A stretch of 9,023 nucleotides of DNA, taken from assembly GCA_009839535.1 (NCBI GenBank), contig VXPN01000429.1, forward strand, positions 1 to 9,023, written 5' to 3'. Each line of letters begins with the position of its first letter. The stretch's first letter is position 1. Shown here piece after piece: positions 1 through 5,136 of the stretch. The notes under the pieces were generated by a model, which saw only the letters and a program-made list of their open reading frames with translations, was not told the origin of the DNA and did no database searches. A program made the position numbers and the translations under genes. The stretch is from Boseongicola sp. SB0662_bin_57. Lineage in GTDB: Bacteria; Pseudomonadota; Alphaproteobacteria; Rhodobacterales; Rhodobacteraceae.

Positions 1-19
1 CCTTGACCATCCAGCCCGC
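1..19. repeat. Terminal redundancy, left copy (circle junction)
   Basis: These 19 bases are identical to 9005-9023 at the other end. The rep frame is continuous through the join. The simplest reading is a circular (or head-to-tail concatemeric) 9004-bp molecule read slightly past its start. Confidence 0.9.
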
Positions 20-787
20 GCGGTACCGCTCCACGCGCTGCGCTATGTCGGCCAGGACGTGCGGCGGCATGGCGTCCTTGCCGAAGGCGTCCGCCACGTC
101 CTGGTTGATCGCGTCCAGCATCCACCGGACCGACTTGCCCGCGTTGCACTCGGAACCCGCCCAGGCCAGCGCCGTCTCCCAGAGCGTGACCTGCCGCCCT
201 ATCGCGGTCGCGGCCACGCGCGGCTTGCGCCAGTTGAAGGGAATGACGTTGCAAAGATCGGCCATGTAGTGAGGCCGTTCAGCGCCCCAGGTCGTCTCCG
301 CGTCCGGGTGCGTCGGGTTGCGCCCCAGGCCGCCGAACGCCGGATCGGCGTCAAGCCGGTGGTGGAAATACTCGCTCGCCCGCGCAAGCATCCGTTGCGG
401 CGCGGGCCGGTGCGCCTCGAGACGGCCCACCGGATCGGCAAGGCACCAGGTCACGTGCGCCCCGCGCTCGGTCTCTATCCGCCAGTTCCATGCGGGCAGG
501 TCCGCAAGGCCGCCCTGCATCGCCTGGGCGTTGTCGCAGTCGAACGTGAGCGTCGCCCAGGCATATCCGGCGTCCTGGACGTTCACCCACTGATACGCCC
601 AGGCGTGGGTGCAGGACACGCGCCCGGACCATATCTGCCCGGCGCTGCGGCCCTTGTCCCTGATACGCGCGACGTGCGGCCTCACGTGCGCCGCTTTCAG
701 GCCGTGGCCCTTGACCACGAGGGGCGCGGCCACGAGGGGCAGCCTGAGTTGCCGATTTTCCTTGACCTGTCTTGCCCGATTTGCCAT
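1..787 (-). CDS. rep: ColE2-type replication initiator (Rep), N-terminal part; continues across the circle junction at 8538-9023
   Basis: This is the first 263 or so residues of a 417-aa protein that starts at ATG 787 and is completed by 8538-9004 when the ends are joined. Proteins of the ColE2 Rep (Replicase) family bind an origin next to their gene and synthesise the leading-strand primer. Visible family-like landmarks are HVTWCLADPV (111-120), GRNPTHPD..TTW (155-167), and GRQVTLWETALAWAG (198-212), which resembles the GRN..LF...R.WA block. Next comes a PriCT-like stretch, then QRTRGSAGGKARAGK (273-287), which resembles the Q..RG..GG.AS segment and straddles the contig end. No in-frame start lies between 787 and a stop near 875. 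GAGG at 794-797 is a plausible ribosome binding site five bases upstream. The whole leader is covered by a candidate antisense RNA on the other strand. Family assignment is by motif memory, not by search. Confidence 0.82.
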   Translation of the reverse strand, partial: MANRARQVKENRQLRLPLVAAPLVVKGHGLKAAHVRPHVARIRDKGRSAGQIWSGRVSCTHAWAYQWVNVQDAGYAWATLTFDCDNAQAMQGGLADLPAWNWRIETERGAHVTWCLADPVGRLEAHRPAPQRMLARASEYFHHRLDADPAFGGLGRNPTHPDAETTWGAERPHYMADLCNVIPFNWRKPRVAATAIGRQVTLWETALAWAGSECNAGKSVRWMLDAINQDVADAFGKDAMPPHVLADIAQRVERYRAGWMVK

Positions 788-790
788 TAG
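762..790 (+). promoter_or_regulatory. Promoter of antisense RNA over the rep leader
   Basis: A -35 element TTGACC (762-767) is followed after exactly 17 bp by CATTAG (785-790), which matches TATAAT at three positions. The -10 overlaps the rep start codon. Predicted transcription starts near 797 and runs away from rep, opposite to the rep message. The pairing with a terminator 50 bp downstream is what makes this weak -10 credible. Confidence 0.45.
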
Positions 791-796
791 GGCCTC

Positions 797-854
797 GCAT
801 GATGATCCGCGCGGGGAGGTGTTGTCGCACCGTTGATCCGCGCGGCATTTTTTT
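797..854 (+). ncRNA. Candidate counter-transcribed RNA controlling rep (RNAI-like)
   Basis: A transcript of about 58 nt is predicted between the promoter at 762-790 and a T-run at 848-854. It contains a long hairpin. The two copies of the self-complementary octamer CCGCGCGG (807-814 and 838-845) pair with each other, and an inner stem GGTG/CACC (818-821/828-831) encloses the six-base loop TTGTCG. It would be fully complementary to the predicted 5' leader of rep mRNA, which lies on the minus strand between about 844 and the ATG at 787. In ColE2-family plasmids Rep expression is held down by a small antisense RNA to the rep leader, so position, size and polarity fit that role. No experimental support is available. 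Confidence 0.5.
807..854 (+). terminator. Rho-independent terminator of the antisense RNA
   Basis: An 8-bp GC stem (807-814 with 838-845) is followed after two bases by seven T residues (848-854). On the opposite strand the same A-tract lies where the rep promoter -10 should be, so the two elements are physically merged. Confidence 0.5.
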
Positions 855-878
855 CGGGCATCGATGATCGCGTGTCAA
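849..878 (-). promoter_or_regulatory. Candidate rep promoter with overlapping dyad
   Basis: On the minus strand a perfect TTGACA -35 (878-873) is followed after 17-18 bp by an A-rich -10 region (about 855-849), which matches consensus poorly. A start near 844 would give a rep leader of about 55 nt. A perfect 10-bp palindrome, CAACATGTTG (876-885), overlaps the -35 and could be an operator. The -35 is strong evidence and the -10 is weak. Confidence 0.45.
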
Positions 879-930
879 CATGTTGTTTTCCGCCAGCTCC
901 GCGGGACACAACATATGGTTCGGCAACGCA

Positions 931-950
931 GGGGTTCACATTTGAACCCC
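931..950. promoter_or_regulatory. Operator-like dyad 1 (GGGGTTC-N6-GAACCCC)
   Basis: This is a perfect inverted repeat with 7-bp arms and the 6-base centre ACATTT. The first 14 bases, plus the two before them (929-944), recur exactly at 966-981. Dyad symmetry and duplication suggest a binding site for a dimeric repressor. It lies between the rep promoter and the small gene at 988. Confidence 0.5.
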
Positions 951-967
951 TTGCTTTCGACCGGGCA

Positions 968-987
968 GGGGTTCACATTTGCACCCC
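968..987. promoter_or_regulatory. Operator-like dyad 2, directly upstream of the ATG at 988
   Basis: This is the second copy of the 20-bp dyad, with one arm mismatch (GGGGTTC-ACATTT-GCACCCC), centred 37 bp from the first. It ends at the base before the ATG of the next gene. It would cover the -10 of any promoter of that gene (a weak TTGCTT at 951-956, 17 bp, CACATT at 974-979). Occupation of the site should therefore block that gene. Confidence 0.45.
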
Positions 988-1179
988 ATGAAAGCGAACC
1001 GCCCTCACTTCCACGTCTGGCACCTTGCCAAGGGCAACCGCGCCATGTTCCGCCAGGCGCGGGCGTTCAACACGCGCACAAGCGCCCGCAAGTATGCCGT
1101 GAGGCGCGGCGAAGACCCGGCCCGCTTCGAGGTCCGGCAGTGCTTCGATCCGAAATGCGCCCCTAAACTGCCGGACTAG
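988..1179 (+). CDS. Small basic protein, unknown function
   Basis: This is a 63-aa basic protein (MKANRPHFHVWHLAKGNRAM at the start) ending with CFDPKC (52-57), a possible metal-binding or disulfide pair. I do not recognise the family. Support for coding comes from the high G or C content at third codon positions and from the dyad operator abutting the start. No Shine-Dalgarno sequence precedes the ATG. The message may be leaderless, or translation may begin at TTG 979, which has AGGGG eight bases upstream and would add three residues. The stop overlaps the stop of the convergent gene at 1176. A control role (Cro-like or anti-repressor-like) is a guess based only on location. Confidence 0.5.
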   Translation: MKANRPHFHVWHLAKGNRAMFRQARAFNTRTSARKYAVRRGEDPARFEVRQCFDPKCAPKLPD

Positions 1180-1589
1180 GTGACCACCTGGAGCGGCGGG
1201 GGTCGCGGGTCGTTCATGGGATAGTGCAACGGGTTGTCCTCCCCGCCGGGCAGGTGCATTCCGAGCCAGGCCGAATAGAATTGCGCCAGGATTCCCAGGT
1301 GATGCAGCGTCCTTTCGTCCGCGTCGCCGCCGTCCATCGCCTTTTGCAGCTCGTCGCAGACCACGCGCGCCCGGTCGGCAAGCATCGTGATCCGCTCAAT
1401 CGTGGTCGGCTCCGGCTCCCGGTAAAGCGGCCTGTCCAGGATGAAGCCCGCCGCCAGTTTCAGCGCCCGCTCGACAACCTGCGTGTCGCTCGGCCTCTGG
1501 CCCGTTTCCAGCGCCATCAGCTCCCGGAGCGTTTCCTCCATCAGGGCCGCGAACGGGTCCGAAACCCGCGCTTGCAGTTTCCGGGTCAT
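1176..1589 (-). CDS. Small protein with ribbon-helix-helix-like N-terminus, possible repressor
   Basis: This is a 137-aa protein. Residues 4-10 (LQARVSD) could form a beta strand, followed by two helices at about 11-29 and 33-48 (DTQVVERALKLAAGF), the pattern of ribbon-helix-helix DNA-binding proteins. Residues 62-115 are predicted helical and may be an oligomerisation domain. The tail is proline-rich (DPRPPPLQ). The ATG at 1589 is supported by GGAAGGA about six bases upstream. A TTGACT at 1646-1641 (minus) is the only promoter-like element noticed. If it is a repressor, the dyads at 931-950 and 968-987 are natural targets. A small-terminase-like role cannot be excluded. The family is not recognised with confidence. 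Confidence 0.6.
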   Translation of the reverse strand: MTRKLQARVSDPFAALMEETLRELMALETGQRPSDTQVVERALKLAAGFILDRPLYREPEPTTIERITMLADRARVVCDELQKAMDGGDADERTLHHLGILAQFYSAWLGMHLPGGEDNPLHYPMNDPRPPPLQVVT

Positions 1590-1776
1590 GTCCGATCCTT
1601 CCGGTTGATCCGGTTCCATCCCGCCGCGATCCCCCCGGAAAGTCAATGATCCCGGCCCGGCCCGCTTGCCAATCGTTTGCCGGGATGGCCCGCGCCGCGA
1701 TCCCGGCCTTGCCTCGCGGGCCGCGACGGCCCTGCGCCTTCTGACCCGAAAGCAGAATGCGGGGAAAGCGGCGCGG
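1590..1776. other. Intergenic GC-rich region, nothing firm seen
   Basis: This is non-coding on both strands by my reading. It carries short repeated phrases (GATCCCGGCC occurs twice, CCGGTT twice) and serves as the upstream region of the gene at 1589. No clear terminator or RNA gene was seen. Confidence 0.4.
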
Positions 1777-1805
1777 TTGACAGTCCGGTGCCGCGCCCGC
1801 AAATT
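1777..1805 (+). promoter_or_regulatory. Promoter of the structured leader and the secreted-protein operon
   Basis: A perfect TTGACA -35 (1777-1782) is followed by 17 bp and then CAAATT (1800-1805), a weak -10. The predicted start is around 1811-1812. That is exactly where the 5' arm of the long inverted repeat begins, so the transcript would open with the closing stem of the folded RNA. Confidence 0.5.
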
Positions 1806-1810
1806 GCACC

Positions 1811-1938
1811 TGCAAACATTCTTTGGAGTCCGGCCAACCTGGGCCGGGCTACCCGCCGAATAAGCCTGACCCGGCACGGGGTAGCTCCCCTACGCCTTGG
1901 CGAATAGGCGGGGACTCTTCACTCCAAAGATGTTTGCA
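1811..1938 (+). ncRNA. Candidate structured RNA: four-way junction closed by an 18-bp stem
   Basis: The ends (1811-1829 and 1921-1938) are inverted repeats that pair over 18 bp with one bulged base. Between them three hairpins follow one another with no gap. A is CCGGCC/GGCCGG (1830-1835/1842-1847, six-base loop). B is GCTACCC/GGGTAGC (1848-1854/1879-1885) extended by GCCG/CGGC (1855-1858/1872-1875). C is TCCCC/GGGGA (1886-1890/1910-1914) with GCC/GGC inside. Loops B and C both contain CGAATA. Only about six bases (1915-1920) are unpaired at the junction. It could be a riboswitch-like leader of the operon at 1986 or a stand-alone small RNA. I match it to no known RNA family. Confidence 0.5.
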
Positions 1939-1941
1939 ACG

Positions 1942-1964
1942 GCCCGGCACCCGCCGGGCGGTTT
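1942..1964 (+). terminator. GC hairpin upstream of the ribosome binding site; weak terminator or attenuator
   Basis: A perfect 7-bp stem GCCCGGC/GCCGGGC (1942-1948/1953-1959) with loop ACCC is followed by GGTTT. The T-run is only three bases, so termination would be partial at best. Its place between the structured RNA and the ribosome binding site (AAGGGAG, 1972-1978) fits attenuation or the 3' end of a small RNA. Confidence 0.35.
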
Positions 1965-1985
1965 GACGCCTAAGGGAGAAAACCA

Positions 1986-2357
1986 ATGACACGGCAAACA
2001 ACACTTGCAGCTACAGTTGCGGCAATCGTCCTGTTGGGAACAAATGCAAACGCTAGTTGCCTAACCAGGGCTGGCGGCGGCACCTACTCAATGGGAAATT
2101 GGGGAAATAATCCCGCACATCTACAGGCATCTCCCGTGCTTTACCAAAGCGGAAAAAGCGAATCCGATTGGCGTGGTTCTTATGAATTTGCGTTCTCTAG
2201 CTGCAACCAAAACGGTAATCACAATTTCAACTACAGGACTAATTATTACAAAGAAGATATTTCGGAAATGCGGGCGTTCTACAAGAAGGAAATTCAAAAC
2301 TGCCAAAACTGGATGACACAGCTTTATAATTCAAAACGCGGTAGGTTTTGCGAATGA
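1986..2357 (+). CDS. Small secreted cysteine-containing protein, unknown function
   Basis: This is a 123-aa protein with a classical Sec signal peptide: a short basic start, a hydrophobic core at about 7-18, and cleavage expected after ANA at 23. The mature part has four cysteines (25, 73, 106, 122), enough for two disulfides in the periplasm or outside the cell, and many Asn, Tyr and Trp residues. The start is set by AAGGGAG seven bases upstream of the ATG. Its codons are visibly richer in A and T than those of the replication and head genes, which points to recent acquisition as cargo. The stop TGA overlaps the next gene's ATG (ATGA), so the two are translationally coupled. I do not recognise the family. 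Cargo functions such as superinfection exclusion, toxin or host fitness are only possibilities. Confidence 0.75.
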   Translation: MTRQTTLAATVAAIVLLGTNANASCLTRAGGGTYSMGNWGNNPAHLQASPVLYQSGKSESDWRGSYEFAFSSCNQNGNHNFNYRTNYYKEDISEMRAFYKKEIQNCQNWMTQLYNSKRGRFCE

Positions 2358-2920
2358 AAAAGACCTTGACCACCGCAACGGTCGCCGCATTCCTTGCGGC
2401 GACCGGCCCCGCGCCCGCGGAGCCAACGGTTAGTGAAACTATTCAATGGCTTGCGGATATTCTCCGTGTTGCACCGACGGTTTACGACTCTAGGTCGCGA
2501 TCAGACGGGAAAAGAGGATACGAAAGCGAGATACTTCTTAACGTCGATTTTTATTCTAACTTATTTATAGTTGAAAAAAGACGTACGTATAGAAGCAATA
2601 GAGGCGATTTCGATTATAAATCGAAATCTGAGGAGCGCATAAGTTTCACGGAAATATTTTACCCAACTGAAATAAAAAAGTTTTCTTCGCGGTCAAAGGA
2701 AACAGTATACATTATAACCTTTGAATGCCACTCAGGTCGGTATTGCGTTAAGTATAAGGAACGGCGTATTGGAAACCACAAGCTCATTGGCTTGAGGGAT
2801 ATGCCAGTTGCAATCATAGGAATCACCGATGAAGAAATGGCCGGTAGAATTAAGAATGCATTTGACCATCTGATCCGCCTTTCCGGAGGGGCAAAACGGG
2901 TCAAAGAAGACCTATTTTAA
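2354..2920 (+). CDS. Secreted protein, partner of the upstream cargo gene, unknown function
   Basis: This is a 188-aa protein starting at the ATG that overlaps the previous stop by four bases; a TTG six bases earlier is an unlikely alternative. The N-terminus (MKKTLTTATVAAFLAATGPAPA) is a signal peptide with expected cleavage before EPT, at about residue 22. The mature protein is rich in charged and aromatic residues. It has one close cysteine pair (about 125 and 131, CHSGRYC), and its C-terminal segment ends EEMAGRIKNAFDHLIRLSGG plus a short basic tail. A helix of the type A..HLI.L.GG ends many small secreted bacterial proteins of unknown role. Base composition is AT-rich like its partner, unlike the rest of the circle. 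The two probably act together outside the cytoplasm. Function unknown. Confidence 0.75.
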   Translation: MKKTLTTATVAAFLAATGPAPAEPTVSETIQWLADILRVAPTVYDSRSRSDGKRGYESEILLNVDFYSNLFIVEKRRTYRSNRGDFDYKSKSEERISFTEIFYPTEIKKFSSRSKETVYIITFECHSGRYCVKYKERRIGNHKLIGLRDMPVAIIGITDEEMAGRIKNAFDHLIRLSGGAKRVKEDLF

Positions 2921-2924
2921 CGAA

Positions 2925-2960
2925 AGACGGACGGCCAGAAGGTCACCTTGTCCACCGTCT
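2925..2960. terminator. Possible bidirectional terminator between convergent genes
   Basis: The 48-bp gap between the stops at 2920 and 2969 contains AGACGG/CCGTCT arms (2925-2930/2955-2960) around an inner AAGGT/ACCTT dyad. On the minus strand the stem is followed by TTTCGTT. The T-runs are poor, so this is weak. Confidence 0.3.
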
Positions 2961-2968
2961 GACCCAGG

Positions 2969-3217
2969 TCAGTCTGTGCGGGGCGGCAGGCGTTCCTCCA
3001 GGATCGCCTCCATGCGATCCAGACGCCCGTTCGTGTCGTATGCCTGCGTTCCCAGCCAGACAAGCCCGGCGACCATCGCGCCGCCGATCAGCTTGATCCA
3101 GCCAAGGTTGGTTTCCATCCTTGCAAGTCGCTCGTTGGCGGCAGGCGAAGCGTTCAGACGCTTTTCCAGCCACGCGACTTGCTCCGGCGTGAAGACCTGT
3201 TTTCCAGACTCGGCCAT
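2969..3217 (-). CDS. Small single-pass membrane protein with flanking coiled-coil segments
   Basis: This is an 82-aa protein. Residues 1-38 are polar and helical (PEQVAWLEKRLNASPAANER), residues 40-58 are a hydrophobic span (WIKLIGGAMVAGLVWLGTQ), and 59-77 is a second polar helix (GRLDRMEAILEERL). This layout recalls XhlA-like and other small phage membrane proteins and could suit a holin-like or superinfection-exclusion role, but I cannot assign one. It lies 242 bp beyond the portal gene. No usable Shine-Dalgarno sequence precedes the ATG. A promoter placed so that transcription begins at the start codon suggests a leaderless message. The gene is convergent with the AT-rich operon. Confidence 0.6.
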   Translation of the reverse strand: MAESGKQVFTPEQVAWLEKRLNASPAANERLARMETNLGWIKLIGGAMVAGLVWLGTQAYDTNGRLDRMEAILEERLPPRTD

Positions 3218-3459
3218 GCCTCGAAGATAGACCGCCAGGCCGTCACGTCAACATCGGGTCTGCCGTCAGCATCCGGGACGCCATTCGACCGCGAAAGCAG
3301 CGAATGCATATACGTGCCTGCCGCGTTTTGCCGGAAAGAACAAAATTCCGCGCCGGCCACGTCGCCGGCGTCCGAGCTGGACCGGATCCGGCCCGATCCG
3401 CCGGCAGATCTCCGGACTCGGCGGAACGCCGTTCCCGTTTTCAGCCCTTTTTCGGAAAA
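3218..3459. other. Gap between portal and membrane-protein genes
   Basis: This stretch holds only short overlapping frames without motifs, plus the promoter at 3224-3251. A small dyad GGAAC-GCC-GTTCC followed by CGTTTT (about 3423-3440) faces the plus strand, where no gene precedes it. No neck or connector gene is seen here. Confidence 0.4.
3224..3251 (-). promoter_or_regulatory. Promoter for the membrane protein, predicted leaderless
   Basis: TTGACG (3251-3246, five of six matches to consensus) is followed after 16 bp by TATCTT (3229-3224, four of six). The expected start is about 3217-3218, which coincides with the first base of the ATG. Confidence 0.45.
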
Positions 3460-4497
3460 TCATTCCTGCGCCGGGAAGCCCGTCGCCCGCCGCGCGTCGG
3501 CGTCGCTCATGCCGCCGTCGACCAGGTTCTTGAACGCCCGCGCCCTCACGGCCAGGTCGTCCCTCGAAAGCTCCGGAGTCTCGAAGCTGACCGGCATTCC
3601 GAGCTGGTCCGAAAGATCGGCGGCCAGAAGCACGGCCCGCGCCGCGACGCGGTGTCCGAATGTCGAGTGCGCGGCCCGCAGTCCGACGCCGGTTGATCCG
3701 TAGATGATTTCCGGGGGCACCCCGCAGGCCGCCAGGATTTGCCTGGGAAGCGCGGCCCGCATGGTCTCCAGGGTTTCCGGGGGCGACGCGCCGATCCTCA
3801 CCGGGCGGTTGTTGGCGTCGCCCAGGGCGTAGTCTGTCGGAGCGCCGATCAGCTTGGTGTTGCCCGGATCGCCCCGGAACCGGTCGAGCGCCGCCTCAAG
3901 CGCCGGAAACAGGCGTTGCCGCGACTTTTCGTCTCCGAAAGCGAAGTCCTTCAGAAGCCAGACGTAGCCCCGCCGCCCGCTCGTTTCGTCGGCAAGCATC
4001 GTCTCCAGGTTTCCGGCCAGGCGACCGGTCGGCCCGGCCCAGGGCGGCAGGCCGTCCCAGGCGTTTTGCGGGTGCGCCTGCCAGCGCAGGTTGCAAACGT
4101 CGGCGTCGATCAGCGCCTCGTTCGCGCTCTTGCCGGGGTCCAGGTTCCAGGTCGCCCACCATCCGCCCACCGTCCGCTCCATAATCGAGGGTCGCTCCAG
4201 GGCGACCATGTTCCCCCGGAGCCGGATCGCCCACCTGGACGATCCGAAGCGCACCAGGTCGCGCATGACCTGGGCCAGGACGCCCGGCGTGACCGCGCCG
4301 CCGCCGCCCGTCACCGGCAGGGTCGCGACGTTCAGCGCCCAGGTTTCGGCGCAGGCGTTCACCGCGCCCAGGAAGGCCGCGCTTGCGTCGCCCTTGCCGC
4401 CGGTCCGGGCGTCCATCGCCTGGAGCATCAGCTCGGTGTAGCCGTTCGCCTGGTCGCTTTCGTCGGCCCGCGTCTCCCGTCTCCAGGGAAGCCTCAT
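3460..4497 (-). CDS. Phage portal protein (short HK97-like type)
   Basis: This is a 345-aa protein. Portals form the dodecameric ring at one capsid vertex through which the terminase pumps DNA and to which the neck attaches. Family-like features are the C-terminal region GVPPEIIYGSTGVGLRAAHS (259-278), a following helical stem region, and VRARAFKNLVDGGMSDADAR (317-336), the R....L..GG.S..EAR signature near the end of many portals. The N-terminus (MRLPWRRE) and the Trp-rich middle (112-153) are less typical. It is shorter than the usual 400 or so residues. The ATG at 4497 overlaps the protease stop (ATGA), so translation is coupled. The same frame is open further upstream to 5064 through the protease gene, but that extension is taken to be non-coding. 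Confidence 0.8.
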   Translation of the reverse strand: MRLPWRRETRADESDQANGYTELMLQAMDARTGGKGDASAAFLGAVNACAETWALNVATLPVTGGGGAVTPGVLAQVMRDLVRFGSSRWAIRLRGNMVALERPSIMERTVGGWWATWNLDPGKSANEALIDADVCNLRWQAHPQNAWDGLPPWAGPTGRLAGNLETMLADETSGRRGYVWLLKDFAFGDEKSRQRLFPALEAALDRFRGDPGNTKLIGAPTDYALGDANNRPVRIGASPPETLETMRAALPRQILAACGVPPEIIYGSTGVGLRAAHSTFGHRVAARAVLLAADLSDQLGMPVSFETPELSRDDLAVRARAFKNLVDGGMSDADARRATGFPAQE

Positions 4498-4961
4498 TTC
4501 AGAAGCTCCCAGATCGCGGCCTTGTGGCCGCCCTCCCGGACCTCGGCCGTCGCCTGGTGGTACTCGGGATTGCTGACCAGGGCGGCCGCGAAGACGGCCG
4601 CGCGGGTGAACTCCCTCACCCCGCCCTTGGTCACGGTCCCCGCTATCGGGTGGAACTCGATTGAAAGATACCGGCGGCCCGCGCTGATCGCCGCCCGGAT
4701 CGCCTGGGTGGCCTCCGTCTCGATCCGAATCTCGCCCGTCTCCGATCTTGTCGGCAATGCCCGCGCCAGCTCCGGCCCTCGATGGCGGTCCAGGATCGCT
4801 ATGCCCTCGGCAGGCCAGACGATTGACATGGGCGCAAAGACCTCGGCCCTGCCGCCCCGGGCGGCGCGGCCCTCCTGGATGATGACGCCGCGCAGCGCCT
4901 CGCCCTCGGCCCGCAGCTCGATGGCGACGCGAAGCGTTGCCGGTGCCTGTTTGTCTGTCAT
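4494..4961 (-). CDS. Prohead maturation protease (HK97 gp4-like, S78 family)
   Basis: This is a 155-aa protein. Such proteases are packed inside the procapsid, cut the capsid protein's N-terminal delta domain and then themselves. Landmarks are the likely catalytic histidine in ILDRHRGPEL (H60), the serine strand RYLSIEFHPIAG (S100), and the FTRAAVFAAALVSNPEY segment (118-134), matching the 'a.l.evSlV..P' motif. Length is slightly short for the family. AGAAAGGA lies about 11-13 bases upstream of the ATG. The 175 bp between it and the upstream capsid gene has no gene I can support. Its stop overlaps the portal start. Confidence 0.82.
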   Translation of the reverse strand: MTDKQAPATLRVAIELRAEGEALRGVIIQEGRAARGGRAEVFAPMSIVWPAEGIAILDRHRGPELARALPTRSETGEIRIETEATQAIRAAISAGRRYLSIEFHPIAGTVTKGGVREFTRAAVFAAALVSNPEYHQATAEVREGGHKAAIWELLK

Positions 4962-5136
4962 GGTCCAAACACGTCCTTTCTGCCCGTTCCGGGCCGGTTT
5001 TCGCGCCGGAAGGCCGTTTCGAGGTCCGTCCGGCGAAATTTGGCCCTCTCAGCTCGCCGCTCATGGCCGCTAAGGGGTGTCCATAGGGTGAGGGTGCGGG
5101 CGACCCTGGCGGCGCTGTGCGGGCCTCTCCGTGGCT
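4962..5136. other. Gap between capsid and protease genes, no supported gene
   Basis: A reading frame ending at 4958 overlaps the protease start as ATGA, and its last 50 or so codons are very basic (HERRAERAKFRRTD). However, it has no start codon after the capsid stop, so I do not call it. Confidence 0.4.

Noticed and set aside
59..790. A 243-codon plus-strand frame, with a plus-strand frame at 3739-5073 (444 codons) and one at 7444-8448 (334 codons)
   Set aside because: They lie opposite rep, the protease/portal genes and terL respectively. There are no recognisable domains, ribosome binding sites or consistent codon use.
351..926. A 191-codon minus-strand frame covering the rep leader and rep start
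   Set aside because: It is one frame off rep and has basic low-complexity content. It might contain a leader peptide coupled to rep, but nothing supports it as a gene.
931..987. CRISPR-like or iteron array
   Set aside because: There are only two copies, each with its own dyad symmetry and no further units, so an operator pair fits better.
1811..1938. Retron msr-msd or insertion-sequence inverted repeats
   Set aside because: No reverse transcriptase or transposase is encoded anywhere on the circle, and the space between the arms is fully accounted for by RNA hairpins. No flanking target duplication was noticed.
3421..3459. Terminator after the portal gene (GGAAC-GCC-GTTCC with nearby T-runs)
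   Set aside because: The T-runs follow the stem only on the plus strand, whereas the portal is transcribed on the minus strand.
3460..5064. A 534-aa version of the portal starting at 5064
   Set aside because: The extra N-terminal part would overlap the whole protease gene in another frame and is Arg/Gly-rich without domain character. The ATGA overlap at 4494-4497 gives a natural portal start.
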